From positions 1-8,315 of the forward strand of contig USHP01000067.1 of the NCBI GenBank assembly GCA_900554625.1: 8,315 bases of DNA. The letters run 5' to 3'. Position numbers and translations under genes: made by a program. Positions 1 to 5,626 of this stretch are shown in pieces. This stretch comes from an uncultured Eubacteriales bacterium. GTDB taxonomy: Bacteria > Bacillota > Clostridia > Oscillospirales > Oscillospiraceae. The number at the start of each line of letters is the position of its first letter. Positions within the stretch are counted from its first letter, which is position 1. The notes under the pieces were generated by a model. That model did no database searches. It was not told where the DNA came from and worked only from the letters and a program-made list of their open reading frames with translations.

Positions 1-821
1 GCTCCGTACACGGGGTGCCTGTGGAGCAGATACATTTTCATGAGGTGGGCAGCATAGACGCTGTAGTTGACATAATCACAGTATGTCTGTTGATGCATGA
101 ACTCTCCCCCGAATATGTCTGTGCCTCCCCTGTCCATGTGGGCAGCGGCACTGTGCGCTGTGCCCACGGTATTCTTCCTGTCCCCGCCCCTGCCACGGCG
201 GAGCTGCTGCGGGACATTCCCATGTACGGCGGAGAAATTGCCGGGGAGCTGTGCACCCCCACCGGGGCTGCGCTGCTGAAGCATTTTGTCACCAAGTTCT
301 CCGATATGCCCCCCATCCGGGTGCAGACCATGGGCTACGGTATGGGCAAAAAGGATTTCCAGCGGGCCAACTGCGTCCGGGTTTTGCTGGGGGATACCGA
401 AGACAAGCCGGAGCGGATTTTGTCACTGCAATGCAACGTTGACGATATGACTGGCGAGATGGTGGGGTTTGCCCTGGAAAAGCTGCTGGAATTGGGGGCG
501 CTGGATGCCTTCACCGTGCCCATCGGGATGAAAAAATCCCGCCCGGGGATTCTGCTCAGCGTCCTGTGTCGGGAGTCTGACCGGGAAAAACTGGTAAAAG
601 CGCTGTTTCACCACACCACCACCCTGGGAGTCCGGGAGGTTCTCTGTGACCGCCATACCTTGCACCGGGAAATCAAAACCGTGGACACGCCTTTCGGGAA
701 GGTACACAAGAAGGTCAGCTCCGGTTATGGTGTTCATCGGGAAAAGTATGAGTATGAAGATCTGGCCGCCATCGCAAGAGAGCGCCAGATGAGTCTGGAA
801 GAGATATTGAAGAATCTGTAA
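1..821 (+). CDS. larC: LarC, nickel-pincer cofactor biosynthesis protein (5'-truncated by window edge)
   Basis: LarC is the cytoplasmic CTP-dependent enzyme that inserts nickel into the pyridinium dithiocarboxylate precursor to make the nickel-pincer cofactor of lactate racemase-type enzymes (family knowledge). The frame is open from base 3, reading SVHGVPVEQIHFHEVGSIDA, so the gene starts upstream of the window; the in-frame GTG at 15 is an internal Val codon, not the start. About 272 residues are present, against roughly 400 or more in full-length LarC. Conserved stretches visible are the HFHEVG block (fragment residues 11-16), GSGTVRCAHGILPVPAPATA, GELCTPTGAA, and CNVDDMTGE at the start of the C-terminal half, followed by MKKSRPG. 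The N- and C-terminal halves are in one frame, unlike Lactiplantibacillus plantarum, where a frameshift joins larC1 and larC2. A strong terminator follows within 4 bases of the stop, so it ends its operon. The cofactor's client enzyme is not visible here. Confidence 0.93.
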   Translation, partial: SVHGVPVEQIHFHEVGSIDAVVDIITVCLLMHELSPEYVCASPVHVGSGTVRCAHGILPVPAPATAELLRDIPMYGGEIAGELCTPTGAALLKHFVTKFSDMPPIRVQTMGYGMGKKDFQRANCVRVLLGDTEDKPERILSLQCNVDDMTGEMVGFALEKLLELGALDAFTVPIGMKKSRPGILLSVLCRESDREKLVKALFHHTTTLGVREVLCDRHTLHREIKTVDTPFGKVHKKVSSGYGVHREKYEYEDLAAIARERQMSLEEILKNL

Positions 822-824
822 TGG

Positions 825-854
825 AAAAGCCGGACGTCAAGCGTCCGGCTTTTT
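825..854 (+). terminator. Intrinsic terminator of larC
   Basis: A perfect 12-bp inverted repeat (825-836 pairing with 842-853) with a 5-base loop TCAAG encloses a GC-rich core GCCGGACG and ends in a T-run. The left arm begins with an A-run, so it could also work on the minus strand. It begins 3 bases past the larC stop codon. Confidence 0.9.
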
Positions 855-900
855 GCATATGTCTGGCCGGAGAAACAAGAAAATCTTAAGTTTTATCCGG

Positions 901-929
901 TTCCATTTTGTAGGATTTTGTGATAAAAT
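901..929 (+). promoter_or_regulatory. Candidate extended -10 promoter for the CapA-like gene
   Basis: TGATAAAAT at 921-929 reads as a TG-extended -10 (TGn plus TAAAAT, 5 of 6 matches to TATAAT). The region 17 bp upstream (TTCCAT, 901-906) is a poor -35, as is usual for extended -10 promoters. It lies after the larC terminator and about 45 bp before the ATG at 974, giving a leader of roughly 38 nt. A CTTAAG palindrome sits just upstream at 885-890. The call is from sequence inspection only. Confidence 0.45.
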
Positions 930-973
930 GTAAACAATTAAACCTTATCTCAGCAAAGAACAGGAGAAACCCT

Positions 974-2545
974 ATGGCAGGAAAATTTGAAAAGCCCCGC
1001 AGCCGGGAAGACAGAAACCCCGCTGCTGCGCCGATGGAGCGCAGACCTACCCCATCTCGGACGGCTCCCGCCAGACCGGCCCAGGAACAACGGCAGGCCC
1101 CGAACAGACCGGCGCCGGAGCGTCGGCAGGCACAACTGCAGAATTCACCCCGGAGTCGGGGAGAAAATAATCTGCCCACCAGACGGCCCCGCCGCCAGCG
1201 CCGCCGGAAGTCCGTGTTGCCTATTGCAGCAGTGACAGGCGTCCTATTGCTGGCGCTGGTGGTGTGCCTGAGTGTTTTTGGCAAGGAAAAAGCCACTTCC
1301 TCCAACCAGCCGGAGCAGATGGAAACCCAGGAGGAAACCCAGCCCCTGACCGTAACCGCCCGGGCGACCATAGCCTCCCAGGGAGATTTGCTGATGCACG
1401 CCACCATCTTCGGAGAAAAATGGGATGGCAATTGCTATGTAGGTGACGGCAAATATAATTTTGATTCTCTGTTTCAGTATATTTCCCCCTACACTTCCAA
1501 GGCAGACTTCATGGTAGCCAATCTGGAGACCACCCTGGGCGGAGACAGCTTCCCCTACCAGGGCAATCCCAGCTTCAACTGCCCCGACGCCCTTTTGGAC
1601 TCGCTGACGGGAGCGGGGTATGACATGCTGCTCACCGCCAACAACCACTGCTACGACACGGTAATGACCGGCCTGAAACGCACGGTGGAACAGGTGCGTA
1701 AGGCAGGGATGACGGCGGTAGGCACCCGGCTTTCTTCCAACGAACCCCGGTATGCAGTGGTGGATGTGAACGGCATCCAGCTGGGAATTACCTGCTACAC
1801 CTACACCATGGTCATGGACGCAGGCAAGCCCCGGCTGAACAACAATTCCCAGGTGGAACAGCCGGAATTGGTGAACTACTTCAGCACGGAAAATCTGCCC
1901 GCTTTCTACTCGGAATTGGAATCCGTCTGCCAGCAGATGAAGCAGGACGGAGCCCAGGCTACCATTGTCTACATTCACTGGGGTACGGAGTACGAAACCA
2001 CCGAGGACGCCACCCAGCGGGCTATGGCTCAGAAGATGTGCGACATGGGCGTGGACGTGATTATTGGTGGTCATCCCCATGTGGTGCAGCCCATGGATCT
2101 GCTCAGCAGCACCACGGACCCGGAGCATAAGACCATTTGCATCTACTCTCTGGGCAACGCAGTTTCCAATCAGCGCATTGAAGAAATGAACCTGAAAACC
2201 GGCCATACCGAAGATGGCGTCATGTTCAGTGTCACCTTTGAGGAGTATTCCGACGGCACTGTGAAGGTGGCGGAGGTGGATGTACTGCCTACCTGGGTGA
2301 ACAAATTTACCAATGCCAACTGGAAATACGAGTATAACATTCTGCCCTTGGACAAGGCACAGCAGGATCAGTGGATAACCCAGTTCAACCTGACCCAGGA
2401 GCAGTATAACAACGCCTGCAAATCCTACGACCGTACCATGGCCATTCTCGCCCCGGGACTGAACAAGTGCCAGACCTATCTGAGCCAGGATGGGGCAGAG
2501 CAGCCCCAGACCGAGGCAACCACGGAAGTTACGCAAGCGGCATAA
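974..2545 (+). CDS. CapA-family (PGA_cap) membrane-anchored metallophosphatase-like protein
   Basis: This 523-aa protein belongs to the CapA / poly-gamma-glutamate capsule family, which has a calcineurin-like metallophosphatase fold. Members act at the cell surface in capsule-polymer synthesis or anchoring, or have unknown envelope roles. The start at 974 is chosen because AGGAGA (962-967) sits 6 bases upstream; the frame stays open to a GTG at 920, which overlaps the promoter. Residues 1-80 are a very Arg/Pro/Gln-rich, probably disordered cytoplasmic tail ending RRPRRQRRRKS. Residues 81-103 form one membrane segment, and the rest is probably outside by the positive-inside rule. Fold motifs in order: GDLLMH (137-142), NLETT (183-187), TANNHCYD (221-228), YIHWGTEY (333-340), GGHPHVVQP (365-373) and YSLGN (391-395). 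The tail ends TEATTEVTQAA. No gamma-glutamate ligase genes (capB/capC/pgsB/pgsC) are beside it, so a capsule role is not supported by context. It appears monocistronic, with its own promoter and terminator. Confidence 0.88.
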   Translation: MAGKFEKPRSREDRNPAAAPMERRPTPSRTAPARPAQEQRQAPNRPAPERRQAQLQNSPRSRGENNLPTRRPRRQRRRKSVLPIAAVTGVLLLALVVCLSVFGKEKATSSNQPEQMETQEETQPLTVTARATIASQGDLLMHATIFGEKWDGNCYVGDGKYNFDSLFQYISPYTSKADFMVANLETTLGGDSFPYQGNPSFNCPDALLDSLTGAGYDMLLTANNHCYDTVMTGLKRTVEQVRKAGMTAVGTRLSSNEPRYAVVDVNGIQLGITCYTYTMVMDAGKPRLNNNSQVEQPELVNYFSTENLPAFYSELESVCQQMKQDGAQATIVYIHWGTEYETTEDATQRAMAQKMCDMGVDVIIGGHPHVVQPMDLLSSTTDPEHKTICIYSLGNAVSNQRIEEMNLKTGHTEDGVMFSVTFEEYSDGTVKVAEVDVLPTWVNKFTNANWKYEYNILPLDKAQQDQWITQFNLTQEQYNNACKSYDRTMAILAPGLNKCQTYLSQDGAEQPQTEATTEVTQAA

Positions 2546-2548
2546 GAC

Positions 2549-2600
2549 AAAAATGTGTGTTCTGACAGAATGGATTTTCTTGTCAGAACACGCATTTTTT
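2549..2600 (+). terminator. Bidirectional intrinsic terminator after the CapA-like gene
   Basis: A 19-bp stem (2549-2567 with 2581-2599) has one T-G wobble and a 13-base loop, with an A-run on the left and a T-run on the right. It starts 3 bases after the stop codon. The A/T flanks let it terminate transcription from either strand, which would also block any minus-strand readthrough from the tRNA-Arg side. Confidence 0.9.
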
Positions 2601-2635
2601 GTGGGAAAAAGCTACCGCCATCGAGTTGTGGTTGT

Positions 2636-2656
2636 CGGGTGTCCACCGGACACCCG
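2636..2656. repeat. GC-rich palindrome in copy 1
   Basis: The arms CGGGTGTCC and GGACACCCG (9 bp each, perfect) flank the 3-base loop ACC. There is no T-run after it, so it is not a classical terminator. It is slightly eroded relative to copy 2, where the stem is longer. Confidence 0.8.
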
Positions 2657-2694
2657 CATTGGGAGGTTCCAGGCCCTTCCTTTCAGGGATAAAC

Positions 2695-2730
2695 AAAAAA
2701 GCAAATACTCGAATGAGTATCTGCTTTTTT
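2695..2730 (-). terminator. Terminator-like hairpin in copy 1 (downstream of the tRNA fragment)
   Basis: The stem AAAAAAGCA...TGCTTTTTT is the counterpart of the tRNA-Arg terminator in copy 2. Its one imperfection is an A-C mismatch read on the plus strand but a G-U wobble read as minus-strand RNA, which suggests it evolved as a minus-strand hairpin. It would be a second, backup terminator for tRNA-Arg transcripts. Confidence 0.7.
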
Positions 2731-2750
2731 GGTACGCCGGAAGGGACTCG
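2730..2750 (-). pseudogene. 3' fragment of tRNA-Arg (21 nt, acceptor arm, partial T-stem and CCA)
   Basis: These 21 bases are identical to the 3' end of the intact tRNA-Arg gene at 2882-2902, including the encoded CCA, the 3' acceptor strand and part of the T-arm. The D-arm, anticodon arm and the rest of the T-arm are missing, so it cannot make a tRNA. It marks the boundary of the duplication or of an insertion event. Confidence 0.8.
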
Positions 2751-2786
2751 GTACACTAAGGAGCTGCCGCCATCGAGCTGTGGTTG

Positions 2787-2809
2787 GCGGGTGTCCACTG
2801 GACACCCGC
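2787..2809. repeat. GC-rich palindrome in copy 2
   Basis: The arms GCGGGTGTCC and GGACACCCGC (10 bp, perfect) flank ACT; the outer bases of ACT can also pair, leaving a 1-base tip. As DNA it could extrude or bind a dimeric protein; as RNA it would be a very stable hairpin. There is no T-run, so termination is not its obvious role. Confidence 0.8.
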
Positions 2810-2816
2810 ATTGAGT

Positions 2817-2832
2817 GGTTCGAGTCCCTTCC
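2817..2832 (+). repeat. Antisense copy of the tRNA-Arg T-arm/acceptor junction
   Basis: GGTTCGAGTCCCTTCC here is the exact reverse complement of plus-strand 2891-2906, which lies inside the tRNA-Arg gene. The two 16-bp arms enclose the tRNA terminator hairpin. A minus-strand transcript that passed the terminator would therefore carry a perfect complement of the tRNA T-arm. Confidence 0.8.
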
Positions 2833-2846
2833 ATTCGGGAATAAAC

Positions 2847-2882
2847 AAAAAAGCAGACACTCAAATGAGTATCTGCTTTTTT
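2847..2882 (-). terminator. Intrinsic terminator of tRNA-Arg
   Basis: The A6...T6 hairpin with a GCAGA/TCTGC core begins at the last base of the encoded CCA on the minus strand. Its single stem imperfection is a G-U wobble only in minus-strand RNA (a C-A mismatch on the plus strand), which fits termination of the tRNA transcript. It is also the first good terminator reached by the upstream minus-strand operon. Confidence 0.85.
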
Positions 2883-2957
2883 GGTACGCCGGAAGGGACT
2901 CGAACCCCCAACCCTCGGAACCGGAATCCGATGCTCTATCCATTGAGCCACCGGCGC
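2882..2957 (-). tRNA. tRNA-Arg (anticodon CCG, decodes CGG)
   Basis: The minus strand folds as a complete cloverleaf of 76 nt including an encoded CCA. The acceptor arm is GCGCCGG with CCGGCGT (G1-U72 wobble), the D-arm GCTC/GAGC, the anticodon stem TCGGA/TCCGA with loop TTCCGGT, the T-loop TTCGAGT and the discriminator A. The anticodon CCG lies at plus-strand 2922-2924. The T-stem GGGGG/CCCTT contains two G-U pairs. A promoter lies just upstream and a terminator overlaps the 3' end. Its last 21 nt are duplicated 152 bp away. Confidence 0.95.
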
Positions 2958-2978
2958 ATACCGCTTATCAGCCTAGCT

Positions 2979-3007
2979 ATTATAGCAGTCTTTTCCGGCT
3001 TTGTAAA
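2979..3007 (-). promoter_or_regulatory. Strong sigma-A-like promoter for tRNA-Arg
   Basis: On the minus strand a -35 TTTACA (3002-3007; 5 of 6) and a perfect -10 TATAAT (2979-2984) are 17 bp apart, with TGC just before the -10. The expected start near 2972 leaves about 14 nt of 5' leader before the tRNA. Confidence 0.85.
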
Positions 3008-3040
3008 GAGGTTGGGGAAAATATTTTTTGAAAGGGAACC

Positions 3041-3838
3041 TTACAGATGCAGATCCTTGCTGCGGAACAGCAGAATTCCTGCCACGGAGCACACGAGAGC
3101 CGCCAGCAGCAGAATCCCGGCAAAGAGGAAAGCCTGTTCTTCCCCAGCGGCCAGCCCCCCTGCCTGGAAGAGGGTGAAGAAGGTGGCATACTTGACTTTT
3201 TCCAGTTTGCCGCCCATATTGGCAAGCATTTGCAGAATGTACATCAGCACCGGGATTCCGGCGCCAAAGGTAAGGCTCAGCTTGGCTTCGCTGAAGCTGC
3301 ACGAACACAGGAAACAGAAGCCGCCAATAAACAGGTGCAGGCACAGCAGTCCACCGTTGACCTGCAGCAGCTGCCTCAGTTCCAGCTCCCCCGGGAACAT
3401 CCCTTCGGAAACGAACCATTCCAGTGCAGTGCTGTAGGCCTCCAGCAGGACAATTCCCGTAACCAGGACCATCCACTGGGTAAACGCCACCCGGGAGCGT
3501 TTTACCGGAGCTGCCAGCAGAGCCGCCATGCTGCCCTGATCCACGTATCTGGCAACCAGTCCGTTGGCCCGGATGATGATATAGACCATGGGGAACACCA
3601 GCAGAATCATGCCGTACAGATAAGAAGTCATGAAACCCATCAGGGTATCCTGACCGCCCACCATTCCTACAGCTGCCATCAGTTCCGGCATCAGCTCCTC
3701 GAATTGCTTCAGGGCGTCCGCCATCTGAGGATCGTACATGCTGATAATCATGGATATGTACATGGTCAGAATGGCAACAAAAATCACCAGCAGTTTCCAG
3801 GAACCTTTGAGCTCCTTGCGGTACAGTGTCAGATTCAT
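3041..3838 (-). CDS. ABC-2-type transporter permease subunit
   Basis: This 265-aa integral membrane protein is the likely channel half of an ABC exporter; the substrate is unknown. Hydrophobic segments fall near residues 16-35, 68-90, 119-140, 158-181, 188-205 and 236-257, giving six helices as usual for ABC-2 permeases. The cytoplasmic stretch GSMAALLAAPVKRSRVAF (102-119) resembles the conserved loop that contacts the ATPase in this family. The ATG start overlaps the stop of the ATPase gene as ATGA. A perfect AGGAGG (plus-strand 3846-3851) lies 7 bases upstream, inside the ATPase coding region, indicating tight co-translation. No clear terminator follows; the next hairpin is past the tRNA-Arg gene. 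Two subunits would form the pore, since only one permease gene is present. Confidence 0.87.
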   Translation of the reverse strand: MNLTLYRKELKGSWKLLVIFVAILTMYISMIISMYDPQMADALKQFEELMPELMAAVGMVGGQDTLMGFMTSYLYGMILLVFPMVYIIIRANGLVARYVDQGSMAALLAAPVKRSRVAFTQWMVLVTGIVLLEAYSTALEWFVSEGMFPGELELRQLLQVNGGLLCLHLFIGGFCFLCSCSFSEAKLSLTFGAGIPVLMYILQMLANMGGKLEKVKYATFFTLFQAGGLAAGEEQAFLFAGILLLAALVCSVAGILLFRSKDLHL

Positions 3839-4662
3839 GGCCGATCCTCCTCTGCATAATAGTGCAGGAAGATGTCTTCCAGGGTCTGCTTTTGGGTGAG
3901 GGTGACCTGGCAGGGATTCAGCCGGTTCTGCTCGCCGCCGAAGGCCTGGGCAAAGTCTGCCGCCTCCTGGGGTGCAGCCAGGGTAACGGTATAGCGTTTG
4001 CGGTGCTTGGCACCCAAGGCGCTGGCGCTGTCCAGGGCTACCAGCTTTCCGTTGCGGATAATGCCGATGCGGTCACAGGTGCGCTCCACTTCCTCAAACA
4101 TGTGGCTGGACATCAATATGGTTTTCCCGGCGGCTTTTTCCTCCTGAATCAGTTCTACAAAGCGGCCCTGCATCAGCGGGTCCAGGCCGCTGGTTGGTTC
4201 GTCCAGAATGAGAATGGCCGGGTCGTGCATAAAAGCGGCTACAATGCCGATTTTCTGCTTCATGCCTTTGCTCATTTTTTTGATTTTGCCTTTGGGGTTT
4301 GCTTCAAACCGGGCAATCAGTTCCATCATCCGATTTCCCCGGGACATGCCCCGGTACTTTTGCAGAAAACTCAGGTAGGCCCAGCCGTCCATATCTCCGA
4401 AAAAGGCAATTTCTCCGGGAATATAGCCCAGATTTTTCTGAATCCGGGCGGCATCTTTCCAGCAGTCCATACCATTTATGGTACAGCTGCCGCCCCGGGG
4501 CCGGAGAAATCCCATCAAGTGACGAATGGTAGTGGTTTTTCCGGCGCCGTTTGGTCCCAGAAAGCCGAAAACCTCTCCGGGAGCAATGGAAAAACTCAGG
4601 TCAAAGATTCCTTTCCCCTGACCGTAATCCCGGGTCAGGTGGGATACTTCCATCATGCCCAT
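3835..4662 (-). CDS. ABC transporter ATP-binding protein (exporter type)
   Basis: This 275-aa nucleotide-binding subunit powers the adjacent permease from the cytoplasmic side. It shows Walker A GPNGAGKTT (36-44), signature MSKGMKQK (130-137, in place of the usual LSGGQ-like form), Walker B ILILDEP (150-156), D-loop SGLD (158-161) and the switch histidine in MSSHMFEE (His187). At the Q-loop the sequence is GYIPGE (79-84), so the usual Gln appears replaced by Gly. The start at 4662 is preferred: AAGGAG (plus-strand 4671-4676) lies 8 bases upstream, while an in-frame TTG at 4668 is too close to it and the later ATGs at 4656 and 4653 are too far. It lies 40 bp downstream of the MscS gene and overlaps the permease gene by 4 bases. 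The layout matches simple drug, lantibiotic or unknown-substrate exporters; nothing here tells which. Confidence 0.92.
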   Translation of the reverse strand: MGMMEVSHLTRDYGQGKGIFDLSFSIAPGEVFGFLGPNGAGKTTTIRHLMGFLRPRGGSCTINGMDCWKDAARIQKNLGYIPGEIAFFGDMDGWAYLSFLQKYRGMSRGNRMMELIARFEANPKGKIKKMSKGMKQKIGIVAAFMHDPAILILDEPTSGLDPLMQGRFVELIQEEKAAGKTILMSSHMFEEVERTCDRIGIIRNGKLVALDSASALGAKHRKRYTVTLAAPQEAADFAQAFGGEQNRLNPCQVTLTQKQTLEDIFLHYYAEEDRP

Positions 4663-4702
4663 AAGCAAATCTCCTTACCGTCTGAAAATCAGACTGGAAA
4701 AA

Positions 4703-5497
4703 TCAGGTTTCTTTGTCCATGTGGACAATCAAGTGGGGATAGGTCATGCCGATGTTCTGTTCGTCAAAAATATCCTTGACCCGCTTGGTGGCGGCAAAGT
4801 ACACATCCCAGTAATCCGGGGTTTTGACCCACAGACGAAGACTGTAGGAAATGGCGCTGTCGCCGTAAGCGGTAATCACGGCATTGGGAGCCGGGTCCAG
4901 CAGAACGTTGTCCATGGTGCCGGCCAGAACCAGGGCATCCAGCACTTTCTGGGTGGGGGCGTCGTAAGAGGCGGAGACGTTGATGTCTACCCGCCGGGTG
5001 CCGGTGGAGGAGTAATTGACAATCTGCGCCGCTACCACGGAGCTGTTGGGAATGGAAATGACCTTGTTGTCCGGGGTGGCCAGTACGGTGTAGGTCATGT
5101 TGATTTCCTGAACGGTGCCGGACTGGGCGGCAATCTCCACATAGTCGCCGGAGTGGAATGGATGGGTGTACAGAATGGTAAAACCGCCGATGATGTTGGA
5201 AACCATATTCTGCAGCGACAGGGAAAGTGCCAGGGTCAGCACACTGGCCAGGGCCACGATGCCAGTGACATCAATGCCCAGTGCGGAGGCGGCGCTCAGG
5301 CCGGTCAGCAGGTAGATTCCGGCCCGCACCAGAGAAAGAATCAGACTGTGGGCCGCTTTTTCCAGTTTGGATTTTTCCAGGGTTTTGCGCAGCAGTGTCA
5401 GTATAATTTTGGTAGCCAGGATGCCGATAACCAAAACGATCAGCGCTCCGCCGATCCGGGAAAGAACGGGAAGACGTAAAATTGTAAAAATGTCCAT
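4703..5497 (-). CDS. mscS: MscS-family small-conductance mechanosensitive channel
   Basis: This 264-aa membrane channel opens under membrane tension to release solutes during hypo-osmotic shock. Helices are at about 16-35 and 58-76, with a pore-lining third segment at about 78-104 (ALASVLTLALSLSLQNMVSNIIGG), then the beta domain with PFHSGDYVEI (113-122), GTVQEI (127-132) and IPNSSV (149-154), and a soluble C-terminal alpha/beta domain. The length is close to that of E. coli MscS (286 aa), with three membrane segments, so it is the minimal type with no regulatory extension. AAGGAG (plus-strand 5508-5513) is 10 bases before the ATG. A strong promoter lies 36-64 bp upstream. The ABC ATPase gene follows 40 bp downstream without a clear terminator, so cotranscription is likely, though a functional link is not implied. 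Confidence 0.93.
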   Translation of the reverse strand: MDIFTILRLPVLSRIGGALIVLVIGILATKIILTLLRKTLEKSKLEKAAHSLILSLVRAGIYLLTGLSAASALGIDVTGIVALASVLTLALSLSLQNMVSNIIGGFTILYTHPFHSGDYVEIAAQSGTVQEINMTYTVLATPDNKVISIPNSSVVAAQIVNYSSTGTRRVDINVSASYDAPTQKVLDALVLAGTMDNVLLDPAPNAVITAYGDSAISYSLRLWVKTPDYWDVYFAATKRVKDIFDEQNIGMTYPHLIVHMDKET

Positions 5498-5532
5498 AGG
5501 CGTGCATCTCCTTCGTAAAAATTGTTACAGAT

Positions 5533-5561
5533 ATTATACCAATCTGCCGGAAAAATAGCAA
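5533..5561 (-). promoter_or_regulatory. Promoter of the mscS-ABC unit
   Basis: On the minus strand a -35 TTGCTA (5556-5561; 4 of 6) and a perfect -10 TATAAT (5533-5538) are separated by 17 bp, with TGG immediately before the -10 (extended -10). The expected start near 5526 gives a short leader of about 29 nt. It is divergent from the response-regulator promoter about 100 bp away. Confidence 0.8.
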
Positions 5562-5626
5562 GCGATTTCCCCGAGAGACCAAAGGAAAGCCGGTGCTCCG
5601 TTTGCAGAAAAGATATTAAACACAAT

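Larger units (their letters stand above)
2610..2750. repeat. Direct repeat copy 1, tRNA-derived unit
   Basis: This copy of about 140 bp aligns without gaps to 2762-2902 at an offset of 152 bp, with about 14 mismatches counted by eye (about 90% identity). In plus-strand order it contains an ACCGCCATCGAG block, a GC-rich palindrome (2636-2656), a degenerate antisense tRNA T-arm (2665-2680, two mismatches from copy 2), a terminator-like hairpin (2695-2730) and a 3' tRNA-Arg fragment (2730-2750). Similarity stops abruptly at 2750, where the true tRNA continues in copy 2. I see no protein gene here; open frames in this stretch are tRNA-antisense artefacts. Confidence 0.85.
2762..2902. repeat. Direct repeat copy 2, tRNA-derived unit joined to the intact tRNA-Arg
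   Basis: This is the better-preserved copy of the unit at 2610-2750. Its plus-strand order is the GCCGCCATCGAG block, a 10-bp-stem palindrome, an antisense T-arm copy (2817-2832), the terminator hairpin (2847-2882), then the 3' end of the functional tRNA-Arg. The last 21 bases are therefore part of a real gene. Placing the duplication at a tRNA 3' end is typical of integrase attachment sites, but no integrase is present in the window. Confidence 0.85.

Noticed and set aside
920..973. Upstream GTG start for the CapA-like protein
   Set aside because: It would overlap the -10 promoter element and has no ribosome binding site, while ATG 974 has AGGAGA 6 bases upstream.
1244..2536. 430-codon minus-strand open frame
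   Set aside because: Antisense shadow of the CapA-like gene; His/Gly/Val-rich without recognisable domains.
2610..2902. CRISPR array
   Set aside because: Only two long, imperfect copies with no unique spacers and no cas genes; the repeated parts are tRNA and terminator sequence.
2583..3437. Open frames over the repeat and tRNA (plus-strand 2599-2814, 2729-3031, 2784-3437; minus-strand 2583-2951, 2683-2943)
   Set aside because: They translate tRNA-Arg antisense or sense, terminators and repeat sequence (peptides such as RDSNPQPSEPESDALS and MAQWIEHRIPVPRVGGSS are known tRNA artefacts) and lack ribosome binding sites.
4681..4693. Hairpin TCTGA/TCAGA between the MscS and ABC genes as a terminator
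   Set aside because: Only a 5-bp AT-rich stem with no T-run on the transcribed strand; too weak to split the unit.
3826..4779. 317-codon plus-strand open frame
   Set aside because: Antisense shadow of the ABC ATPase gene, whose Walker motifs are intact on the minus strand.
4655..5479. 274-codon plus-strand open frame
   Set aside because: Antisense shadow of the MscS gene, Gly/Gln/His-rich, without motifs; the minus frame is an unmistakable MscS channel.
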